DNA from: CAZDAW01 sp964503685
Lineage (GTDB): Bacteria > Chloroflexota > Anaerolineae > Anaerolineales > Anaerolineaceae
DNA length: 13,325 bases
Direction: 5' to 3'
NCBI GenBank assembly: GCA_964503685.1
Contig: CAZDAW010000102.1
Span: 1-13,325 of the forward strand
Shown: positions 1 to 6,299 of the stretch, in pieces
Position numbering within the stretch: position 1 is the stretch's first letter
How the letters are laid out: every line of letters begins with the position of its first letter
Translations under genes and position numbers: made by a program
The notes under the pieces: generated by a model
Databases searched by the model: none
Told to the model about the DNA's origin: nothing
What the model saw: only the letters and a program-made list of their open reading frames with translations

Positions 1-6
1 TCCGAG

Positions 7-42
7 ATTGCCACGCCTCGCCATTCTGTCGAGGCTCGCAAT
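7..42. repeat. Palindromic dispersed-repeat-like element
   Basis: Two arms pair as ATTGC plus GCCTCG (7-11 and 15-20) with CGAGGC plus GCAAT (30-35 and 38-42), leaving a small internal loop and a 9-base apical loop. The frame 'agattgc...gctcgcaatgaca' matches the form of short palindromic repeats that recur between genes in many environmental and Rickettsia-like genomes; that resemblance is from memory. It may begin before the window. The rest of 43-277 shows no convincing gene, and no promoter with good boxes and spacing was found. Confidence 0.45.
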
Positions 43-278
43 GACATCCAGGTGGAAACTTGGATTAAATAATAGGCTTTGTCACTTATTTCCGGTTCAT
101 GGCTCTGGCCTTTCTCTCGAGGGTTGCGCGTTTAGGGAGCAGGTTTCAAGCCAATTACCATTTTTTAGCTTGGACAGTTTACTACGCTGAAGCAAGATAA
201 TTCTATAACTTAGCGAGAGAACCAATAAGTTGCTGACGCATATTTTTTGCAGGTTGAAACAAAATACAGGTATCCTTA

Positions 279-285
279 AAGGTGA
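279..285 (+). promoter_or_regulatory. Ribosome binding site deciding the kinase start
   Basis: The sequence AAGGTGA ends three bases before ATG 289, with its AGG core six bases from that ATG. An in-frame TTG at 286 touches this site and is too close to use, so ATG 289 is preferred. Confidence 0.6.
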
Positions 286-288
286 TTG

Positions 289-3200
289 ATGTTTCACTTT
301 TTGCCAGGTGTAAGCCCTCATCATAAAATCCTTAGCCTGATCTTAACACCCCTCTTACTGATTTGCATTTTCATTGCAGCCGCATCGGCAGAAAAATTTC
401 AGATTAAATTTCCCGTTGCTTCTGAACAATCCCAAAATACAACGCCTTTTATTGTCGCGGCAGAAAAACCGGTTTTGGTCGTGGGGGGAGACTATAATTA
501 CCCTCCTTTCGAGTTCCTGCAGAATGGAAAACCAAGCGGTTTCAATATTGATCTGATGCGCGCCGTAGCCGATTCATTGGGCTACGAAATCACATTTAAA
601 CTCGGGCCCTGGAGCCAGGTACGCGAGGATTTAGAACAGGGAAGGATCGATGTACTCGCCGGTATGTATTATTCCGAGGAACGAGATAAGGTGGTGGATT
701 TTTCAATTCCTCACAGTCTTGTCTCCTCTGGATTGTTCATCCGAACAGACTCGCCAATCCGTACATTCAAAGAAATTAATGGAAAAGAAATCATCGTACA
801 AAAGGGAGACATCATGGACGATCACCTCAAGAATGAGAATGTCGCTTCGCTCATCGTTGAGGTTACTGATCCCATTGAAGCTTTACAGGTTCTGGCATCA
901 GGCAAACACGATGGCGCTCTCCTTTCCTCGAAAATCCAGGGGATTTATTATCTAAAACATTATCAGTTAGGCAACATACGGGTCCTCGAAACAGATATTC
1001 CTCAAAGACGATACTGTTTTGCGGTAAAAGAAGGAAATGAAGAATTACTTTATAAGCTCAATGAAGGTCTCAATATTCTTAAATATAACGGCAAATATCA
1101 AACAATTTCGGAAAAGTGGTTTGGGATATATCAAGAAAACCAGATTCAAGGCATTCAATACATCATCATCGGCATTGTTATCCTGATAGCATTTAGCGGA
1201 ATAAGTTTTTTGTGGTTTCGATCATTACGCCAACAAGTAAATTTGAAAACCATCGAACTAAGCAAAAGTGAAGAGAAGTACCGATTGCTGGTGGAAAATT
1301 CATTAGAAGGGATCATGGTCATCATCGGACAGAAAATCGTCTTTGCCAATCCGGCCATAACAACGACAAGCGGGTATTCACTTGAAGAGTTGATGAATTT
1401 ACCGATCGGGGAATTGATTTACCCAGAAGATAGAGAAACTTTTCAGCAATATTTGGACACAAAAGCAGGAGAAAATGCAGCATTCGGTCACCGGATATTT
1501 CGGGTGATCAATAAAAACAGGAGTCTAAAATGGATTTTCATCAATGCAATTCATATCACCTGGGAAGGATCACCCGCGATATTAGGTTTGATCACTGACA
1601 TTACCGATCAAAAAGAAACTGAAGAGACGTTGCAGAAAAGCCAGGAATTTTATCAATTGATCGTTGATACGATGAACGAGGGGATAGCCATAGTAGATAA
1701 TGATAATAATTTTATCTATACCAATCTGAGAATGTGCCAGATGCTCGATTATACAAAAGAGGAGGTTGTTGGTCAAAAGGTTACAAAATTCCTGGATGAG
1801 GAGAATCAAAAAATTCTCGCATTACAGATCGAGAAAAGAAGAAGAGGAGAAATTAGCAAGTACGAACTTGTGTGGACAGCAAAAAATGGGAACAAAGTTC
1901 CGACTGTTATCTCGCCAAGGCCAATGGTGGATAAAGAATCCAGGTATCAGGGAAGCTTTGCGGTTATTACCGATATTACTGAACGCAAACAAACAGAAAA
2001 AGCGCTGCAACTGGCTCACCAACAACTTCAAGATATCATTGAATTTTTGCCCGATGCCACATTTGTCATCGACGCAGAAAAACGGGTGATTGCCTGGAAT
2101 CGAGCGATAGAGGAAATGACCGGGGTACCCAAAGAAGAAATCATCGGAAAAGGGAATTACGCTTATTCCATTCCATTTTATGGCGTTCGCCGACCCATCT
2201 TGATCGATTTAATCGGCACCATCGACTCTGAGATCGATTCACAGTATGATTTTGTAGAGCGCCACGGCGACACAATCTCCATCGAAGTATATGTTCCCTC
2301 TTTATACGGGGGAAAAGGGGCTTATATTTCAGGGATTGCCTCGCCATTACTGGATGCCAGCGGCGAGCGCTACGGAGCAATTGAATCTGTTCGAGATATC
2401 ACCGAGCGTAAACTGGTAGAAAACGCTTTGCGGGAATCGGAGAATAAATACCGCACCATTTTTGACAACAGCGGTAATGCACTGGCGTTCATTGACGAAG
2501 ACTCAAAGATATTATTGGTCAACAAAGAATTTGAAAACGTCTGTGGATATTCCAAAGAGGAACTGGAAAACAAGAAATATTGGACGGAGTTCGTTGCCAA
2601 TCCAGATGATCTAACCCGAATGTTGGATTATCAACGCCGTCGACGGATCGATCCTCAGGGTGTACCGCGAACCTATGAATTCCAGGTAATCAGCCGCTCC
2701 GGCGAGGTGAAAGATGTGATGCTTACGGTGACAATACTGCCCGGAACCAGGCAAAGTCTGGCTGCTATATTAGATATCAGCGATCGCAAACGGGTTGAAC
2801 GAGAATTGCTCAATACGCACCGTCTGTTAGCGGATATCATTGAGTTCCTACCTGACCCAACCTTTGTCATCAATAATGAAAAAAAGGTCATTGCCTGGAA
2901 TAATGCCATGGAAGAAATGACCGGCATTCGCAAATCCGAAATGCTGGGGAAGGGCGACTACGCATATTCTGTCCCATTATATGGAAAACCTATCCCTCTT
3001 CTGATCGATCAAGTGCTCGCCTTTGAGCAGATACTGGAACAGTATAAAAACTTTGAAGCCAAGGGAAATTCTCTGTATGCAGAGACGTACATACCCCACT
3101 TGCACGATGGAGCTGGCGCCTACCTTTGGGCTGTTGCATCGCCGCTCTATGATAATCAAGGCAATCAGATCGGCGCGATCGAATCAATACGCGATATCAC

Positions 3201-3966
3201 CAAATTTAAGCAAACAGAACAAGAAATCCGACGATTGAATGAGGAATTGGAAAAACGCGTTCAAGAACGAACTGCTCAATTGGAAATAACCAATCAAGAA
3301 CTTGAAGCCTTCAGCTATTCTGTCTCACACGATCTGCGCGCCCCACTGCGAGCGATCAATGGTTTCAGTCATATCTTAAGGGATAATTATTCCGTTGGAT
3401 TGGACGAGCAGGGCAAAGATTATATCGAGCGACTGATCGCTTCCAGCAAACGAATGGGTGAACTGATTGAAGATATTCTCAGGTTGTCGCGTATCAATCG
3501 CAGTGAAATGCATTTTGAAACTGTGGATTTAAGTGAACTGGCCAATGCAATAGCGAACGATTTGCATAAATCGGCGCCAGAACGAAAAGTTGAATTTATC
3601 ATCCCACCTGAAATCATCGTTGACGCCGATCGAAATTTGATGCGCGTGGTCATGGAAAATTTAATGAGCAATGCCTGGAAATTCACCAGCAAACACGCCT
3701 CAGCTCGAATTGAATTTGGCGTTATGCAAGAAGAGAATCGGCAAGTGTACTTCGTGCGCGACGACGGGGCAGGGTTCGACATGGCATACGTCCATAAGAT
3801 ATTTGGGGCATTTCAACGCCTGCATTCATCCGCCGAATTTGAAGGTACAGGCATCGGGCTGACCACCGTTCAGCGCATTATTCACCGACACGGAGGTCAT
3901 GTTTGGGCCGAAGGGAAACCTGAACAGGGAGCAACATTTTATTTCACTCTGCCACCCGGCGAATGA
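289..3966 (+). CDS. Orphan hybrid-input sensor histidine kinase (SBP_bac_3, PAS x5, HisKA, HATPase_c)
   Basis: A 1225-residue membrane sensor kinase. Residues 1-35 look like a signal peptide or N-terminal anchor. Residues 62-281 form a periplasmic solute-binding domain of the amino-acid type (family 3; begins VLVVGGDYNYPPFEF). A membrane span lies at about 289-310. Five PAS domains follow at roughly 327-445, 451-568, 575-708, 716-836 and 846-975, then a short coiled coil (979-1004). The HisKA box has FSYSVSHDLRAPLR with phospho-acceptor H1014. HATPase_c shows the N-box around N1128, DDGAGFD from D1158 and GTGIGL from G1186. The expected role is binding a small extracellular ligand and passing phosphate to a separate regulator. 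No receiver domain or response-regulator gene is in the window, so the partner is unknown. PAS 3 and PAS 5 are clearly paralogous to each other. The start is set by the RBS just upstream. Kinase identity is very sure; ligand and output are not known. Confidence 0.95.
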   Translation: MFHFLPGVSPHHKILSLILTPLLLICIFIAAASAEKFQIKFPVASEQSQNTTPFIVAAEKPVLVVGGDYNYPPFEFLQNGKPSGFNIDLMRAVADSLGYEITFKLGPWSQVREDLEQGRIDVLAGMYYSEERDKVVDFSIPHSLVSSGLFIRTDSPIRTFKEINGKEIIVQKGDIMDDHLKNENVASLIVEVTDPIEALQVLASGKHDGALLSSKIQGIYYLKHYQLGNIRVLETDIPQRRYCFAVKEGNEELLYKLNEGLNILKYNGKYQTISEKWFGIYQENQIQGIQYIIIGIVILIAFSGISFLWFRSLRQQVNLKTIELSKSEEKYRLLVENSLEGIMVIIGQKIVFANPAITTTSGYSLEELMNLPIGELIYPEDRETFQQYLDTKAGENAAFGHRIFRVINKNRSLKWIFINAIHITWEGSPAILGLITDITDQKETEETLQKSQEFYQLIVDTMNEGIAIVDNDNNFIYTNLRMCQMLDYTKEEVVGQKVTKFLDEENQKILALQIEKRRRGEISKYELVWTAKNGNKVPTVISPRPMVDKESRYQGSFAVITDITERKQTEKALQLAHQQLQDIIEFLPDATFVIDAEKRVIAWNRAIEEMTGVPKEEIIGKGNYAYSIPFYGVRRPILIDLIGTIDSEIDSQYDFVERHGDTISIEVYVPSLYGGKGAYISGIASPLLDASGERYGAIESVRDITERKLVENALRESENKYRTIFDNSGNALAFIDEDSKILLVNKEFENVCGYSKEELENKKYWTEFVANPDDLTRMLDYQRRRRIDPQGVPRTYEFQVISRSGEVKDVMLTVTILPGTRQSLAAILDISDRKRVERELLNTHRLLADIIEFLPDPTFVINNEKKVIAWNNAMEEMTGIRKSEMLGKGDYAYSVPLYGKPIPLLIDQVLAFEQILEQYKNFEAKGNSLYAETYIPHLHDGAGAYLWAVASPLYDNQGNQIGAIESIRDITKFKQTEQEIRRLNEELEKRVQERTAQLEITNQELEAFSYSVSHDLRAPLRAINGFSHILRDNYSVGLDEQGKDYIERLIASSKRMGELIEDILRLSRINRSEMHFETVDLSELANAIANDLHKSAPERKVEFIIPPEIIVDADRNLMRVVMENLMSNAWKFTSKHASARIEFGVMQEENRQVYFVRDDGAGFDMAYVHKIFGAFQRLHSSAEFEGTGIGLTTVQRIIHRHGGHVWAEGKPEQGATFYFTLPPGE

Positions 3967-4040
3967 GAACCAGCCAGGGATTTTTAAAAGAGATGGCAAA
4001 TGATCTACGGATGATTGTCGAACTATTCAAATTCGATTAA
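3963..4040 (+). pseudogene. Possible C-terminal remnant of a methyl-accepting chemotaxis protein
   Basis: A 25-codon ORF starts in the ATGA overlap with the kinase stop and ends at TAA 4038-4040. Its last part reads FLKEMANDLRMIVELFKFD. This fits the familiar ending of many methyl-accepting chemotaxis proteins, which close with a Met-Ala-x-x-Leu-x-x-(Leu/Ile)-Val-x-x-Phe pattern after the signalling coiled coil. Nothing upstream in this frame belongs to such a protein, because the kinase occupies that DNA. The likely reading is a gene tail left after deletion or recombination; a short coupled peptide or chance are alternatives. The family resemblance is from memory, not from a search. Confidence 0.4.
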
Positions 4041-4067
4041 GTCGCCGCCCGCGATTTCAGCCGCGAC
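4041..4067. repeat. REP-like GC-rich hairpin between convergent genes
   Basis: GTCGC at 4041-4045 pairs with GCGAC at 4063-4067. After one C-C mismatch, GC at 4047-4048 pairs with GC at 4060-4061. The sequence around 'tcagccgcgacc' resembles the GC-rich palindromic REP-type repeats seen between bacterial genes. It sits between the kinase and the convergent nitroreductase gene and could help end transcripts from both sides, although there is no clear T-tract. Confidence 0.35.
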
Positions 4068-4082
4068 CTGTTCCTCTACAAA

Positions 4083-5234
4083 TCAATCCAGCAAAACCTG
4101 ATTCAAAGGACAACGTAATGAACGAGGCATTGCCGGAGCATACCCAAAACGCGCCAGCAATTGTGGTTTAGCGTTTCCTAAATTCATAGCGCTTTGTAGT
4201 TGGGTGCGTAATTCAGGCACTTCAACCGGTTGATTCATGAAAGCATTCTTGATATTCAAGGAAGTCGTTATCAGGGCAAATCGTTCATAAACCCGGCCTG
4301 TATTTACCCAGGCAATTTTATCATCCTGTTCAGAAGCAAATATCACCATCCCCCCCGAACTGCAAGTAATTTTTGCATCTCTGTCTGCCATCGCTTTTGG
4401 ACCGGAAAGATTCATGAATAACTTTCCCACCCAGCGCGGTACAGTCGGGTTACCAGAACATTTACTGAACAGCCCATCCCCACTGGACACTGCTTCATTT
4501 TCGTTAAAACGAATCCAATCAACCAATTCTTTTACATACGCCTTATCGGCATACTGTTTCATATCACCTTCAGCAACATATTCGACTAATTTCTCGATTT
4601 TTTCTCTTCCAGTATAGAGAGACAAAGAGATACCTTCTTCTGCCTCAACATCCTCCAGACTTTTCAGGGCAGAAGACGGGATGGATCTCGATTCATATTC
4701 TGAACGCGTACATTGACGCTGCGTCAGCGCATCGAAAAATGGATCAGATACGTCTTTCCCTTGCTTACCCAAAATGATCTTCAGGCATTCAGGTTCTTCT
4801 TCCGGAAAATTCGCCACTTCGCTTTCGTAACCGGCAGCTTTCGCAGCAATTACCAGATTTTCCAGAGCAGCACCCAGGCTGATGTACATCTCCCGATCAT
4901 CGGGGTCAACGACTGGCAGGCGACGGGTAATATCTGGATAAATTCGAATTATGTTCTCTTTGATCGCGAACTTCCAGGGCTGGGCATTGTGCCCTGACGG
5001 CGCCAGTGTGGCCCGGCGAACTAATTCCACGTATGGATTAGTTGCAGCATTTTCCGTTTTTTCAGATTGTTGCCAGACAGCATTTGCTGGATTGAGATAA
5101 GCGTTCGAATCATCTGATGCGCAGTTCGATAATAACGGCGAAAGCGATATGGCCGCAGTTGTTATACCCATTAATTTCAAGAATTCCCTCCGGTTGTAAT
5201 TCATATTTGACATACTGTTATATTGTTTATTCAT
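4083..5234 (-). CDS. Tat-exported nitroreductase-fold (Acg-type) FMN oxidoreductase
   Basis: A 383-residue protein with a twin-arginine export signal: NRREFLKLMG with Arg15-Arg16, then a hydrophobic stretch ending near LLSNC (Cys38). The cysteine suggests a lipoprotein, but Asn before it is unusual for a lipobox. The mature part carries the nitroreductase-like motif APSGHNAQPW (about 78-87) and a DPDDREMYISLGAALENLVIA block. Both are typical of the Acg branch of the nitroreductase superfamily, whose members bind FMN and whose substrates are mostly unknown. It probably acts at the outer face of the membrane. The gene follows tetR with a 29-bp gap from this start. An in-frame ATG at 5267 overlaps the tetR stop as ATGA, but only the ATG at 5234 has a well-placed ribosome site. 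Family call is firm; substrate is unknown. Confidence 0.85.
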   Translation of the reverse strand: MNKQYNSMSNMNYNRREFLKLMGITTAAISLSPLLSNCASDDSNAYLNPANAVWQQSEKTENAATNPYVELVRRATLAPSGHNAQPWKFAIKENIIRIYPDITRRLPVVDPDDREMYISLGAALENLVIAAKAAGYESEVANFPEEEPECLKIILGKQGKDVSDPFFDALTQRQCTRSEYESRSIPSSALKSLEDVEAEEGISLSLYTGREKIEKLVEYVAEGDMKQYADKAYVKELVDWIRFNENEAVSSGDGLFSKCSGNPTVPRWVGKLFMNLSGPKAMADRDAKITCSSGGMVIFASEQDDKIAWVNTGRVYERFALITTSLNIKNAFMNQPVEVPELRTQLQSAMNLGNAKPQLLARFGYAPAMPRSLRCPLNQVLLD

Positions 5235-5240
5235 TCTCGA

Positions 5241-5247
5241 CCTTTTT
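5241..5247 (-). promoter_or_regulatory. Ribosome binding site deciding the nitroreductase start
   Basis: On the minus strand AAAAAGG lies six bases before ATG 5234. The alternative ATGs at 5267, 5213 and 5204 lack a comparable site. Confidence 0.55.
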
Positions 5248-5263
5248 AAGTCAGGCATCCACT

Positions 5264-5968
5264 TCATTTTTCGGCTGCAAAGCTCCGAAAAAACATATCC
5301 AGTTCATTATGAAAAAACGCCGCCGGGTCGCCGATCAGAATCTCCAATTGACCGTTCAACTCCAGAGAAACCAATCCGTGCAGCCGAGTCCAGACCATAA
5401 TCCCGATATATAACGCCTGGGGTGTAATTTTGTAATCGCGGGACGCAATCAAATTTTCGAGGTAAGATTTTAAGCCGTCGGGTAGCCGGAACAAGTCAGG
5501 ACGAATAACCAACGCCCCCGCTTCGAATGCCTCTGAAATTAATTCGAGCAAAATGAGCAGACTGCGCTGGGCATACGGAATAAGATTCTCCCATTTCGGT
5601 TGGTAACCTGGAATTGGCGCGCCAAAGATCAGCGCGTATTGAACAGGATGCTCCAATGCCCACTGGCGGTAACCCTCTCCCAGAATTCGCAGACGAGATA
5701 ACGGATCGTTTTCCGGATGCATCGCACACATATTTTTTAACGCCATAACTTGAGAAGCAAAAGCATCCATTCCCAAAGATTCAAGCAAGGCATTCCGATT
5801 TGGGAAATAACAATACAGGGCAGCCGAGCTCATCCGCATCCGGCGGGAAATTTCACGCAGGGATAAATTGGCAGGGCCCTTTTCTGTCATCAATTTCCAC
5901 GCCCATTCCTTTATTTCATTTACGGTAGCATCCCGTCTTTCTTCACGTCTCGATTTATTCATAATCAT
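5264..5968 (-). CDS. TetR/AcrR-family transcriptional regulator (WHG-type C-terminal domain)
   Basis: A 234-residue repressor of usual TetR length. The N-terminal helix-turn-helix covers about residues 35-56 (LSLREISRRMRMSSAALYCYF), preceded by a helix with many Arg and Lys residues. Near residues 185-195 the protein has MVWTRLHGLVSLEL, the Trp-x-x-x-His-Gly signature of the C-terminal ligand-binding domain found in one large TetR branch. Two starts are possible: ATG 5968 or, two codons later, ATG 5962; neither has a strong ribosome site. It is the first gene of a minus-strand pair with the nitroreductase, and its own promoter region carries matching inverted repeats, so it most likely represses both genes and is released by an unknown small molecule. 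Family is very sure; the inducer cannot be read from sequence. Confidence 0.92.
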   Translation of the reverse strand: MIMNKSRREERRDATVNEIKEWAWKLMTEKGPANLSLREISRRMRMSSAALYCYFPNRNALLESLGMDAFASQVMALKNMCAMHPENDPLSRLRILGEGYRQWALEHPVQYALIFGAPIPGYQPKWENLIPYAQRSLLILLELISEAFEAGALVIRPDLFRLPDGLKSYLENLIASRDYKITPQALYIGIMVWTRLHGLVSLELNGQLEILIGDPAAFFHNELDMFFRSFAAEK

Positions 5969-5986
5969 TATCGCTATTCATTATAT

Positions 5987-6001
5987 TATCAATGATTGAT
6001 A
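5987..6001. promoter_or_regulatory. Secondary TetR operator candidate
   Basis: A short perfect dyad TATCAA-TGA-TTGATA. Its centre is 16 bp from the centre of the larger dyad at 5997-6023, and the two overlap. The surrounding ATATTATCAATGAT (5983-5996) recurs as ATATTATCACTGAT (6001-6014), 18 bp away with one mismatch, as expected for two related protein-binding sites. Confidence 0.5.
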
Positions 6002-6023
6002 TATTATCACTGATAATATATCA
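5997..6023. promoter_or_regulatory. Main TetR operator candidate (perfect inverted repeat)
   Basis: TGATATATTATC and GATAATATATCA are exact reverse complements of 12 bp separated by ACT. The site lies just upstream of tetR and covers the spacer and -10 of the predicted tetR promoter, so a bound repressor would block RNA polymerase. Size and symmetry suit a TetR-family dimer. Assignment to this TetR is by position. Confidence 0.7.
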
Positions 6024-6030
6024 ACGTCAA
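6003..6030 (-). promoter_or_regulatory. Predicted promoter of tetR and the nitroreductase gene
   Basis: On the minus strand TTGACG (6030-6025) and GATAAT (6008-6003) are separated by 16 bp, a near-consensus sigma-70 type pair. The inverted repeat at 5997-6023 overlaps the spacer and -10, which supports autoregulation. Confidence 0.5.
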
Positions 6031-6060
6031 GGTTTTTATGCCCGAATCTTCACTGCCTAC

Positions 6061-6089
6061 TTGACATGCATTTCAGAATATGATAAAGT
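6061..6089 (+). promoter_or_regulatory. Predicted promoter of the LacI-family gene
   Basis: A perfect TTGACA (6061-6066) is followed after 17 bp by TAAAGT (6084-6089; 4 of 6 to the -10 consensus), or after 15 bp by GATAAA. An operator-like site begins six bases downstream, where transcription would start. This gives a leader of about 200 bases before the regulator. A second weaker pair, TTGCAA 6204-6209 and TATAAC 6229-6234, lies inside that leader. Confidence 0.45.
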
Positions 6090-6094
6090 ATTCA

Positions 6095-6108
6095 TGTAAA
6101 CGCTTCCA
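6095..6108. promoter_or_regulatory. LacI-family operator O1
   Basis: TGTAAA-CG-CTTCCA is an imperfect 14-bp palindrome with a central CG, the common form of LacI/GalR family operators. It lies immediately after the predicted -10 box. The identical 17 bases TGTAAACGCTTCCAAAT occur again at 6285-6301. It also fits the cre consensus of CcpA-like regulators, which belong to the same protein family. Confidence 0.7.
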
Positions 6109-6159
6109 AATCAACATTACCAGCAAAACAGCTTTGGACGGAAGCAATGCACGTTATTG

Positions 6160-6191
6160 GCTTACAAGACCTCTGTTTTGCTCTTGCAAGC
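6160..6191 (+). other. Stem-loop in the leader of the LacI-family gene
   Basis: GCTTACAAGA (6160-6169) pairs with TCTTGCAAGC (6182-6191) with one A-C mismatch and a 12-base loop. It lies between the two operators, within the predicted untranslated leader. No T-tract follows, so it is not an obvious terminator. The function is unknown. The region from 6110 to 6280 shows no credible gene. Confidence 0.35.
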
Positions 6192-6284
6192 AGGGTTTAA
6201 CGGTTGCAATCCATCAATTTTACCTGTTTATAACTCGGCAATTCATATTAAAACGCAACATAGTCAATTTATTGCAAAAGGACG

Positions 6285-6298
6285 TGTAAACGCTTCCA
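6285..6298. promoter_or_regulatory. LacI-family operator O2, next to the start codon
   Basis: A second copy of TGTAAACGCTTCCA, exactly 190 bp from O1 and ending just before ATG 6300. The only good Shine-Dalgarno-like sequence (AAAAGGA, 6276-6282) lies upstream of it, 17 bases from the ATG. The placement suits roadblocking or repression by looping with O1. Confidence 0.7.
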
Positions 6299-6299
6299 A

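Noticed and set aside
8..190. 60-codon plus-strand frame at the window edge
   Set aside because: It starts inside the palindromic repeat and shows no motif or ribosome site.
3420..3782. 120-codon minus-strand frame
   Set aside because: Antisense of the HisKA/HATPase region of the kinase; a Ser/Ile/Arg-rich shadow.
4018..4036. Small hairpin TCGAA...TTCGA after the kinase
   Set aside because: Only five base pairs, no T-tract, and inside the receptor-tail ORF; too weak to call a terminator.
6094..6108. Reading O1 as a CcpA cre site
   Set aside because: It fits the cre consensus, but the second copy fails at one edge base, no CcpA partner is seen, and the adjacent LacI-family regulator explains both copies more simply. 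It remains a possible alternative.
6080..6289. 69-codon open frame between tetR and the LacI-family gene
   Set aside because: It has no ribosome site or recognisable motif and covers the predicted promoter, both operators and the stem-loop. It looks like chance coding.
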